A stretch of DNA of 9,366 bases from Actinomycetota bacterium (GTDB lineage Bacteria > Actinomycetota > Thermoleophilia > Solirubrobacterales > Solirubrobacteraceae). Numbering within the stretch: position 1 is the stretch's first letter; the number at the start of each line of letters is the position of its first letter. A program made the translations under genes and the position numbers. Where the stretch lies: positions 1 through 9,366 of the forward strand of contig CAJCIJ010000062.1 in the NCBI GenBank assembly GCA_903970315.1, read 5' to 3'. The notes beneath the pieces are model-generated. The model was not told where the DNA came from. It ran no database searches and worked only from the letters and a program-made list of their open reading frames with translations. Shown here piece by piece: positions 1-5,871 of the stretch.

Positions 1-117
1 CGCCAGCTCCACGACGCCGGTCTTGTCGTAGACGGACAACAGCGCGCGCTCCACACGCGCTGTCCCGGGCTCGGCTGCGCGCATCGCACCCGCCGAGGTG
101 GTCTGCGGGGCTCCCAT
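1..117 (-). CDS. purH: PurH N-terminus (AICAR transformylase/IMP cyclohydrolase), partial
   Basis: Only the first 39 codons are present; the gene runs off the left edge. PurH is the bifunctional cytoplasmic enzyme of the last two IMP steps, formylating AICAR with 10-formyl-THF and then closing the ring. The stretch RALLSVYDKTGVVELA (residues 24-39) matches the opening strand and loop of the N-terminal cyclohydrolase (MGS-like) domain, where E. coli has a closely similar RALLSVSDKAG. The chosen ATG at 117 gives about 23 residues before this block, longer than the usual short leader, and has no clear Shine-Dalgarno. An internal ATG at 84, preceded by GGCGGG, would give a more typical length. 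The frame is also open upstream with a TTG at 147. It lies 40 bases after purN in the same direction, so co-transcription is likely. Family call is firm; the start is uncertain. Confidence 0.9.
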   Translation of the reverse strand, partial: MGAPQTTSAGAMRAAEPGTARVERALLSVYDKTGVVELA

Positions 118-157
118 CGTTGCGGCTGAATCGCTGTCGGCGGTCAAGGCAAAGAGA

Positions 158-826
158 CTAGCCGCCGGACTCGACGCCTGGGGCGCTCTTCGGGCTCATC
201 ACGACGCGGCGAGGGTTGGCGGGATCGACGCTCAATGCGCCGCGTGCAAACAGCCGCACGGCCTCGGGCAGGAGCGCGTGCTCAACCGGGCGCAGCGCCG
301 CCAGAACCTCTTCGGGGGAGCCGGCCGATGGCAGCTCTACGGCCCGCTGAAGGATCACCGGCCCACTGTCGATGCCGGCGTCGACGAAGTGCACTGTCAC
401 ACCGAACACCTTGACCCCGTACTGAAGTGCCTGCTCGATGGCGCCCAGCCCCGGAAACGCCGGCAGCAGTGACGGGTGGACGTTGATCACCGCGCCGCCA
501 AACCGCTCCAGAAACGCAGCGCCCAGCAGCTCCATGTAGCCCGCCAGGACCACGAGCCGCGCGCCGCGGTCGGCCAGCCAGTCGGCCAGGGCGCTGTCGC
601 GAGCGGCGCGATCGCTGTAGTCGGCGCGAGCGAAGACAGCCGTGGGCACGCCGCGCTCCGTCGCCCTCGTCAGGGCCGGCGCGCCGGCGCTGCTTGACGC
701 CACCGCCACGATCTCGGCCTCCTGCCCGTGCACGGTGTCAAGCAGCGCCTGAAGATTGGTGCCTGTCCCCGAGACGAGCACCGCCACCGCAAGTGGCGCT
801 CGGGGTGTGCTTGCGGCGTGGGCCAT
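158..826 (-). CDS. purN: Phosphoribosylglycinamide formyltransferase (GAR transformylase)
   Basis: PurN transfers the formyl group of 10-formyl-THF to GAR, giving FGAR, the third step of purine synthesis, in the cytoplasm. The 222-residue product is close to the usual 190-220. Visible landmarks are the phosphate-binding loop VSGTGTNLQAL (18-28), the LAGYMELL strand (94-101), the folate/active-site segment INVHPSLLPAFPG (114-126) with catalytic Asn115 and His117, and the loop FVDAGIDSGPVILQ (147-160) with catalytic Asp153. These correspond to N106, H108 and D144 of the E. coli enzyme. The tail after about 200 is poorly conserved and ends in a short Pro/Ser/Gly-rich extension. The ATG at 826 has no obvious Shine-Dalgarno; a TAGGCT hexamer just upstream suggests a near-leaderless transcript. 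It is the first gene of a unit continuing into purH and is divergent from the microprotein gene. Confidence 0.96.
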   Translation of the reverse strand: MAHAASTPRAPLAVAVLVSGTGTNLQALLDTVHGQEAEIVAVASSSAGAPALTRATERGVPTAVFARADYSDRAARDSALADWLADRGARLVVLAGYMELLGAAFLERFGGAVINVHPSLLPAFPGLGAIEQALQYGVKVFGVTVHFVDAGIDSGPVILQRAVELPSAGSPEEVLAALRPVEHALLPEAVRLFARGALSVDPANPRRVVMSPKSAPGVESGG

Positions 827-836
827 GCGCGCTGGA

Positions 837-842
837 AGCCTA
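837..842 (-). promoter_or_regulatory. Candidate -10 hexamer for purN-purH
   Basis: On the minus strand the hexamer TAGGCT fits the TANNNT pattern of actinobacterial housekeeping promoters. Initiation about 7 bases downstream would fall near 830, only a few bases before the purN ATG at 826, a near-leaderless arrangement consistent with the missing Shine-Dalgarno. No good -35 is visible at the expected distance. Between it and the CRP-type dyad lies a small GC hairpin (stem 847-851 with 856-860, loop TCAG). This is a pattern match only. Confidence 0.25.
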
Positions 843-870
843 CCGGCGCGCTCAGGCGCGTCCCGGCGCC

Positions 871-888
871 ATGTGACTCAGATCACAT
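871..888. promoter_or_regulatory. CRP/FNR-family operator, perfect TGTGA-N6-TCACA dyad
   Basis: The sequence reads ATGTGA, then six bases (CTCAGA), then TCACAT, so both 6-base arms are exact inverted copies and contain the full CRP consensus TGTGA-N6-TCACA. The same consensus is known for E. coli CRP and for actinobacterial CRP proteins such as Mycobacterium tuberculosis Rv3676. It sits in the divergent interval between purN (ATG at 826) and the microprotein gene (ATG at 963), the only non-coding stretch where a promoter operator is expected here. It stands out as AT-rich in very GC-rich DNA. That a CRP-type regulator binds is inferred. It could act on either divergent gene; geometry favours the plus-strand one. 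Confidence 0.6.
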
Positions 889-914
889 AGTCGGCTGCCG
901 CCAGACCTCACAAT
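886..914 (+). promoter_or_regulatory. Candidate promoter for the microprotein gene
   Basis: CACAAT at 909-914 matches the -10 consensus at four of six positions. The region 17 bases upstream (CATAGT, 886-891) is a poor -35 overlapping the end of the CRP-type dyad. A start near 921 would leave about 42 bases of leader and place the dyad centre (879.5) at about -41.5, the classic class II activator position, which usually goes with a weak -35. The coincidence is suggestive, but the start site is assumed from the hexamer and not observed. Confidence 0.35.
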
Positions 915-962
915 GAGATTCAGGGTCGCGCACAGCGGCCTGGACAACGACGGGACCAACAC

Positions 963-1109
963 ATGCTGACATTCCTACTCATCCTCACAGTCATCGTGGT
1001 GGCGCTCAGCGCAGCCAACGGACACGTGCCTCCAAGCGCCCTGATGGCGCGCAGGCCCTACAACAACCGCTACAGCGACGCCACCGCCGCGCGCGACGAC
1101 TGGCGCTAA
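963..1109 (+). CDS. Single-pass membrane microprotein, 48 residues, unknown function
   Basis: I do not recognise this family. The product starts MLTFLLILTVIVVALSAANG: residues 2-18 form one uninterrupted hydrophobic helix. The rest is a soluble tail with a short Pro-containing linker (HVPPSALM, 21-28), a basic pair (R30-R31), then PYNNRYSDATAARDDWR (32-48), rich in Arg, Asp and Tyr. There is no charge before the helix and several Arg after it, so a membrane anchor with the tail in the cytoplasm is favoured over a cleaved signal peptide. Coding evidence: about 41 of 48 codons end in G or C, like the neighbouring genes, and GGGA lies 7 bases before the ATG. A CRP-type site and possible promoter precede it. 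It is the only plus-strand gene, divergent from purN and convergent with purF, and occupies the position of purM in the Bacillus order. A functional link to purines is not shown. Confidence 0.7.
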   Translation: MLTFLLILTVIVVALSAANGHVPPSALMARRPYNNRYSDATAARDDWR

Positions 1110-1125
1110 CGCGTGACCTACCGGC

Positions 1126-1144
1126 GCCGGCAGCGCTAGCCGGC
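1126..1144. terminator. GC hairpin between convergent genes, possible bidirectional terminator
   Basis: GCCGGC (1126-1131) and GCCGGC (1139-1144) pair perfectly around a 7-base loop, and the adjoining bases hold a further 10-base palindrome (CCGGCGCCGG, 1121-1130). It lies in the 79-base interval between the stop of the microprotein gene (1109) and the stop of purF (1189), where transcripts from both sides must end. There is no U-tract on either strand, so it would be a non-canonical terminator of the kind often proposed for high-GC actinobacteria, or just GC-rich spacer. Confidence 0.35.
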
Positions 1145-1188
1145 TGACGCGGCCCCGCTGCGGCGGCGCTCACCGACCGTGCAACGGG

Positions 1189-2865
1189 CTAATGCGGCCC
1201 CGCCACGGCCAGGGCCTCGCCTGGCTCAAGCGCATACTTGCCGTTGGCGCCGGCCGACCCGTCCAGCGGATAGTGACCCGAGAAGCACGCGTCGCAGTGG
1301 GTCTCCGGGACGACGCCCACGGCGTCGTAGACGCCGGCCAGCGACAGGTAGTGCAGCGAGTCGCACCCGAGCTTGGCCGCAACCTCGTCGACTGTCCGGC
1401 CGTGGGCGATCATCTCCTCGCGCGTTGACATGTCGATCCCGTAGTGGCACGGGTTCTGGATCGGCGGCGCCGAGATCCGCAGGTGGACCTCGCGCGCGCC
1501 GGCCTCGCGGAGCATCTTGACTATCTGCATGGTGGTGTTTCCGCGCACAATCGAGTCGTCGACGACGACAAGGCGCTTGCCCTCCACGACCTCCGGCAGC
1601 GGGTTGAACTTCAGTCGCAGCCCGTGCTTGCGAAGCTCCTGGCCGGGCTCGATGAAGGTGCGCGCCACGTAGCGGTTCTTGACGAACCCGTCGTCCTGGA
1701 TCAGCCCCGAGGCACGCGCAACGCCACGAGCGGCGGCGTTGCCGGAGTCAGGCACGGGAATCACCACGTCGGCCTCCACCGGCGCCTCGCGCCAGAGCCT
1801 TTCGCCCATGCGCCCGCGGGCCACCTGAAGCGCCTGTCCGTTCATGCGCGAGTCCGGTCGGGCAAAGTAGATGTACTCAAAGATGCAGAACGCCTTGCGC
1901 GCGGGGGCGGCGTCGGTGCGCGAGGTCAGGCCACGCTCATCCAGGGTCACGATCTCCCCAGGAGCCACGTCGCGCAGGTGTGCGGCGCCGATGATGTCAA
2001 AGGCACACGACTCGCTGGCGACGCAGTAGCGCGGCGGCTCGCCGGCGCCGACGGCTGCGACATCGCGTCCATCGCGGCGCCCATCGCGGCGTCCGTCTGG
2101 GGCGGTGGCGCTGGACACCGGCGCAAGCACCCCAAGGGCCAGCGGGCGCACGCCGTGCGGATCGCGGAAGGCCACAACGCGGTCGCGGGTCATCGCCACG
2201 ATCGAGAAGGCTCCGCGCAGACGCGGGAGCACGTCGGCGATGGCGTCCTCCAGATGCTCGGCGGGGTGGGTCGCGATCAGCGCCGCGATTATCTCGGAGT
2301 CCGAGGTGGCGCCAAACGTCACGCCCTTCTCCAAAAGCTCCTCGTGCAGTTCAACGGCGTTGATGAGGTTGCCGTTGTGGGCCAGCGCAACCTCGCGGCG
2401 TGAGCCGTTGGTGCCGCGCGAGCGGTGAACTGGCTGGGAGTTCTCCCAGGCGTTTGAGCCCGTCGTCGAGTAGCGCACGTGACCGATGGCAAGCTCGCCG
2501 GCAAGCGTGCGCAGGTCGTTCTCGCTGAACACCTGGCTGACCAGGCCAAGCTCGCGGCGGGTGATGATGTGGCCGTTGCGGTCGGCGGCAGCGATCCCCG
2601 CGGACTCCTGGCCGCGGTGCTGGAGGGCGTACAGCGCGTAGAAGGAAAGGCGCGAGGCGTCGTGGCCGGGGGCATACAGTCCAAAGACGCCACATTCCTC
2701 GCGGGGGTGGTCGTCATCGAGAGCCGGTGTGGGGCGCTCCGGCGCGGATGCCATCCGGCCGGCGGGCAGGCCGGTGTGCGCCGAGGCGACCGGATCCTTC
2801 CGGCCCACAAGCGAGGAACCTCCTCGATCAGCCATCGAGTGGCCCACGCTAGCAGGCGCTGTCAC
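1189..2865 (-). CDS. purF: Amidophosphoribosyltransferase (glutamine PRPP amidotransferase)
   Basis: PurF makes phosphoribosylamine from PRPP and glutamine, the committed and feedback-controlled first step. Residues up to 57 are a propeptide-like leader; Cys58 in EECGVFGLY begins the Ntn glutaminase domain after processing. HRGQESAGIA (83-92), GHVRYSTTG (128-136), NGNL (164-167) and FRDPHGVRPL (233-242) follow. The phosphoribosyltransferase domain carries the PRPP loop VVVDDSIVRGNTT (433-445). Cys327, Cys473, Cys524 and Cys527 lie in the same contexts as the four 4Fe-4S ligands of the B. subtilis enzyme, so this is the Fe-S, processed type. Residues about 248-280 contain an insertion with DGRRDGRRDGRD, absent from familiar PurF proteins. 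The GTG at 2865 overlaps the purL stop (GTGA). An in-frame GTG at 2808 follows a strong GGAGG and would give 539 residues. Last gene of the main operon. Confidence 0.97.
   Translation of the reverse strand: MTAPASVGHSMADRGGSSLVGRKDPVASAHTGLPAGRMASAPERPTPALDDDHPREECGVFGLYAPGHDASRLSFYALYALQHRGQESAGIAAADRNGHIITRRELGLVSQVFSENDLRTLAGELAIGHVRYSTTGSNAWENSQPVHRSRGTNGSRREVALAHNGNLINAVELHEELLEKGVTFGATSDSEIIAALIATHPAEHLEDAIADVLPRLRGAFSIVAMTRDRVVAFRDPHGVRPLALGVLAPVSSATAPDGRRDGRRDGRDVAAVGAGEPPRYCVASESCAFDIIGAAHLRDVAPGEIVTLDERGLTSRTDAAPARKAFCIFEYIYFARPDSRMNGQALQVARGRMGERLWREAPVEADVVIPVPDSGNAAARGVARASGLIQDDGFVKNRYVARTFIEPGQELRKHGLRLKFNPLPEVVEGKRLVVVDDSIVRGNTTMQIVKMLREAGAREVHLRISAPPIQNPCHYGIDMSTREEMIAHGRTVDEVAAKLGCDSLHYLSLAGVYDAVGVVPETHCDACFSGHYPLDGSAGANGKYALEPGEALAVAGPH
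2062..2097 (-). repeat. 12-base tandem repeat inside purF, encoding DGRR units
   Basis: On the coding strand nearly three copies of the 12-base unit GAY-GGR-CGC-CGC follow one another, the last copy cut short, giving DGRRDGRRDGRD (PurF residues 257-268). The repeat keeps the reading frame and lies in a loop between two glutaminase-domain strands (after PLALGVL, before CVASES) where B. subtilis and E. coli PurF have only a short connection. Slippage expansion is the simplest origin. Confidence 0.8.
2812..2826 (-). promoter_or_regulatory. Shine-Dalgarno in a hairpin near the purF 5' end
   Basis: On the coding strand CGAGGA-GGT-TCCTCG is a perfect 6-base inverted repeat with a 3-base loop. Its left arm and loop contain GAGGAGG, the best Shine-Dalgarno in this region, ending 10 bases before an in-frame GTG at 2808. 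It either marks the true purF start at 2808, in a form that can be masked by base pairing, or lies by chance in codons 14-18 of the longer gene starting at 2865. Confidence 0.4.
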
Positions 2866-5138
2866 GGGAATAGCGCCTTCAGCGAGGCGTTGGCGGTGGT
2901 CAGATCGGCCAGCCCCGCATGAATCCGACCCCCGGGCGCGGCGATGGTCAGCGAGTCGCCTCCCACCGTGCCAATCACGGTCACCGGTGTGGTGGCCGCC
3001 AAAGCGTCCAGCGCCGCCGGTGACCCGCTGACGACAAAGCCGCCGCTGCCCTCGCCGAACAGGGCCCTGAAGATCTCGTCCCCGGAGTCGGAGCCTCCGG
3101 TGTCGCCGCGGCCGGCGCCTGCGACGGGCTGCGGCCAGCCGGTTGGCAGCTCAACCTCGGCGCCGATACCGCCGGCCAGGCAGCACTCGGCAAGCGCCAC
3201 CGCCAGACCGCCCTCGGCGACGTCGTGGGCGCTCTCCAATGCTCCCGAGCGCACGCCGTGGCGCACGGCGGCAAGCGCCGCGGCGACCAGGTCCAGGTCG
3301 ATGGCTGGGAGCCCGTCGGGGAGGTGCTCGCCCCAGAGCTTGGCAAGCTCGCAGGCGCCGAGAGTGGGGAGAAACGGCCCCACCAGAGCAACGGAGGTGC
3401 CGGCACGCGCAAAGCCCATGCGCCCCGCGCGCCGGGCATCGGGCAGGTGCCCCACCATCCCGATCACGGGCGTCGGGTAGATGGGGCCGGCGGGGCCGTC
3501 GTTGTAGAGCGAGACGTTGCCCCCCACGATGGGCACGCTTAGCGCCCGGCACGCGTCACCGAGGCCGCGCACGGACTCGGTCAGCTGCCAGGCCACGTGG
3601 GGCTTCTCGGGGTTGCCGAAGCTGAGGTTGTCGGTCGCCCCCAGCGGCTCCGCACCGACGCAAGCAAGGTTGGCGGCGCACTCGACCACCACAGCCACCG
3701 ACCCCCAGTAAGGGTCGGCGGCCACGCGGCGGCCGTTGCCGTCGATCGAGACCGCCATCGCCGGCCGATCGACGGCGGGGTCATCGGTGCCGGACCCGTC
3801 GATGGCGTTGACCAGCAGCACCGCCGCGTCGGATTCGCCGGGGCGGACGACGGTGCGCGACTGCACCAGGCAGTCGTACTGCTCAAACAGCGGCCGCCGC
3901 GAGGCGAGGTTGGGCGAGGCCAGCAACGCAAGCAGCACCTCGGTCGGCGCGCACGCACGGTCCAACGTGGCATCCGGCGCGGCGTACATCGGCTCGGTGG
4001 GCGCCAGCGGTGCAAGGTCATAGAGCGGGCAGCCGTCCACGAGCGCATTCACGGGCATATCGCCGACCGTCTCGCCGCCACTGGTCAGCCGGATGCGGCC
4101 GGAGTCGGTGACGGCGCCGATCACGGTCCCGTTGACCTCCCAACGCTCACAGCACTCGATCACGGCCGCCACCTGGTCGGGCTCCACCACGCAGAGCATC
4201 CGCTCCTGGGACTCGGAGACCATCACCTCAAAGGGCTCCATGCCGTCCTCGCGCAGGGGCACTGCGTCAATGTCGATATCGAGGCCGACCTCGCCCTTGG
4301 CGGCCATCTCGCCGGCCGCCGAGGTCAGCCCGGCGGCACCGAGATCTTGAAGCGAGACGACCAGCTCGGAATCAAGCAACTCCAGCGAGCACTCAAGCAG
4401 CTTTGACTCCTCGAAGGGGTCGCCGACCTGCACGCTTGGGCGTCGCTCATGGGCGCCGTCGTCGAGCTCGGCCGAGGCCAGCACGGACGCGCCCCCGATC
4501 CCGTCGCGGCCGGTGCGGGCGCCGAAGAGCACCAGCGCGTTGCCCGGGCCGGCGGCGGCGCTGCGCATCAGACGCTGTCGCGGCGCCAGCCCGAGCGCCA
4601 TCGCGTGCACCAGGCAGCTCTGTCCATACGGCGCCTCAAAGTAGACCTCGCCACCGACCGTGGGCACGCCGATGGAGTTACCGTAGTGACCGATCCCGGC
4701 GACCGCGCCGTCGAGCAGGTAGCGGCTGCGCTCAGCCGAGGGCTCGCCGAAGCGCAGCGAGTCAAGCACCGCAATGGGGCGCGCGCCGACGGCAAAGATG
4801 TCGCGCAGGATCCCGCCGACCCCCGTGGCGGCCCCTTGGAAGGGCTCAACCGCCGAGGGGTGGTTGTGGGACTCGACCTTGAACGCACACACCAGCCCGC
4901 CGCCGATGTCCACGGCGCCGGCGTTCTCGCCGGGACCCATGACCACCGCGGGGCCCTCGGTGGGAAGCGTGCGCAGCAGCTTGCGGCTGTGCTTGTAGGC
5001 GCAGTGCTCACTCCACAGCAGCGAGTACATCGCCAGCTCGACGCCGTTGGGGGGACGTCCGTGCTGTTCGCACACCATCGCGTACTCGGCCTCGGTCAGC
5101 CCCAGCGCCAAGGCATCGGCCAGGCCCGGAAGGGCCAT
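2862..5138 (-). CDS. purL: FGAM synthase large (synthetase) subunit
   Basis: PurL catalyses the ATP-dependent conversion of FGAR to FGAM with ammonia channelled from PurQ, in a complex stabilised by PurS. The 758-residue product matches the small, stand-alone PurL class. Visible features: LWSEHCAYKH (41-50) with the catalytic His45, KVESHNHPS (87-95), QGAATGVGGILRD (101-113), PTVGGEVYFE (159-168), GDPFEESKLLE (239-249), LQDLGAAGLTSA (263-274), VSESQERML (307-315), the second-half GGNVSLYN (539-546), and SAHDVAEGGLAVALAECC (637-654 region). Near the C-terminus a Gly/Ser/Asp-rich stretch (about 674-687) looks inserted, and FGEGSGGFVVSG (694-705) lacks the Ser-Arg commonly seen as ESQSR. The ATG at 5138 is 4 bases after the purQ stop; a GTG at 5150 is in frame but would begin inside purQ. 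Its stop overlaps the first possible purF start. Confidence 0.97.
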   Translation of the reverse strand: MALPGLADALALGLTEAEYAMVCEQHGRPPNGVELAMYSLLWSEHCAYKHSRKLLRTLPTEGPAVVMGPGENAGAVDIGGGLVCAFKVESHNHPSAVEPFQGAATGVGGILRDIFAVGARPIAVLDSLRFGEPSAERSRYLLDGAVAGIGHYGNSIGVPTVGGEVYFEAPYGQSCLVHAMALGLAPRQRLMRSAAAGPGNALVLFGARTGRDGIGGASVLASAELDDGAHERRPSVQVGDPFEESKLLECSLELLDSELVVSLQDLGAAGLTSAAGEMAAKGEVGLDIDIDAVPLREDGMEPFEVMVSESQERMLCVVEPDQVAAVIECCERWEVNGTVIGAVTDSGRIRLTSGGETVGDMPVNALVDGCPLYDLAPLAPTEPMYAAPDATLDRACAPTEVLLALLASPNLASRRPLFEQYDCLVQSRTVVRPGESDAAVLLVNAIDGSGTDDPAVDRPAMAVSIDGNGRRVAADPYWGSVAVVVECAANLACVGAEPLGATDNLSFGNPEKPHVAWQLTESVRGLGDACRALSVPIVGGNVSLYNDGPAGPIYPTPVIGMVGHLPDARRAGRMGFARAGTSVALVGPFLPTLGACELAKLWGEHLPDGLPAIDLDLVAAALAAVRHGVRSGALESAHDVAEGGLAVALAECCLAGGIGAEVELPTGWPQPVAGAGRGDTGGSDSGDEIFRALFGEGSGGFVVSGSPAALDALAATTPVTVIGTVGGDSLTIAAPGGRIHAGLADLTTANASLKALFP

Positions 5139-5142
5139 CGTC

Positions 5143-5871
5143 TCAGGCACGCGCCGACTCCGCCGCCGTGGTGGCGCCCTCGGCGGCCATCCGCATCGAC
5201 TGGAAGATCGCCAGGCCGTCGATCGAGCCCGTGAGCGCATCGACGGCGTGCTCGGGGTGGGGCATCATGCCGAACACGTTGCCCTGCTCGTTGCACACCC
5301 CGGCAATGTCAGCGACCGAGCCGTTGAAGTTCTCATGCGGGGCGTAGCGAAGGACCACCTGGCCGGCCTCGGTCATCGCCGAAAGCGTGTCCGAATCGGC
5401 GTAGTAGCGTCCGCAGGCGTGCTTTGCGGGGATGCTCAGATGCTGTGCTTGGGCGCCGGAACCGGCACTGTCGGCACCGCCGCTGGAGCACGCACGCGTG
5501 AAGGCTGTCGAGCCATTGGCCACCTCCAGGTCCACCTGGCGGCAGACAAAGCGCAGACCCGCGTTGGGCAGCAGCGCGCCGGGGAGCAGGCGTGCCTCGC
5601 AGAGCACCTGAAAGCCGTTGCAGATGCCCAGCACCAGGCCGCCGTGGCGTGCGAAGGCGATCACCGACTCCATGACGGGCGCAAAGCGGGCGATCGCCCC
5701 GGCGCGCAGGTAGTCGCCGTAGGAGAACCCCCCGGGCACGATCACCGCGTCTGACCCCTTCAGGTCGGGGTCTGCATGCCACAGCAGCTCGGCCTCACCG
5801 ACCAGCGAGGCGGCATGCACGGCGTCGCGCTCATCACATGAGCCCGGGAACTGGACGACGCCGAACTTCAC
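5143..5871 (-). CDS. purQ: FGAM synthase glutaminase subunit
   Basis: PurQ is the class I glutamine amidotransferase that supplies ammonia to PurL. The nucleophile elbow LGICNGFQVL (81-90) carries Cys84, and MMPHPEHA (202-209) supplies His205 and Glu207 of the triad. FPGSCDERDA (8-17) and the loop FSYGDYLRAGAIA (49-61) are typical of PurQ. At 242 residues it is longer than the usual 220-230: a Gly/Ser/Ala-rich stretch (about 127-143, containing SSGGADSAGSGAQ) is inserted before the conserved IPAKHACGRYYAD (147-159), and the Ala/Thr-rich tail is slightly long. The start is a GTG directly abutting the purS stop (TAGGTG) with no strong Shine-Dalgarno, so translation probably depends on ribosomes finishing purS. 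The subunit order S-Q-L follows that of the Gram-positive operon. Confidence 0.97.
   Translation of the reverse strand: MKFGVVQFPGSCDERDAVHAASLVGEAELLWHADPDLKGSDAVIVPGGFSYGDYLRAGAIARFAPVMESVIAFARHGGLVLGICNGFQVLCEARLLPGALLPNAGLRFVCRQVDLEVANGSTAFTRACSSGGADSAGSGAQAQHLSIPAKHACGRYYADSDTLSAMTEAGQVVLRYAPHENFNGSVADIAGVCNEQGNVFGMMPHPEHAVDALTGSIDGLAIFQSMRMAAEGATTAAESARA

Noticed and set aside
827..1188. Possible remnant of purM between purF and purN
   Set aside because: I see no AIR synthetase-like sequence in this 362-base gap; it is taken up by regulatory-looking DNA and the 48-codon gene.
1444..2403. Plus-strand open frame of 319 codons opposite purF
   Set aside because: Antisense shadow of a well-conserved gene; no domain pattern and no independent ribosome-binding site that I can see.
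5139..5240. Arg-rich 34-residue upstream extension of PurL
   Set aside because: It is purQ read out of frame. The conserved PurL sequence begins at the ATG at 5138.
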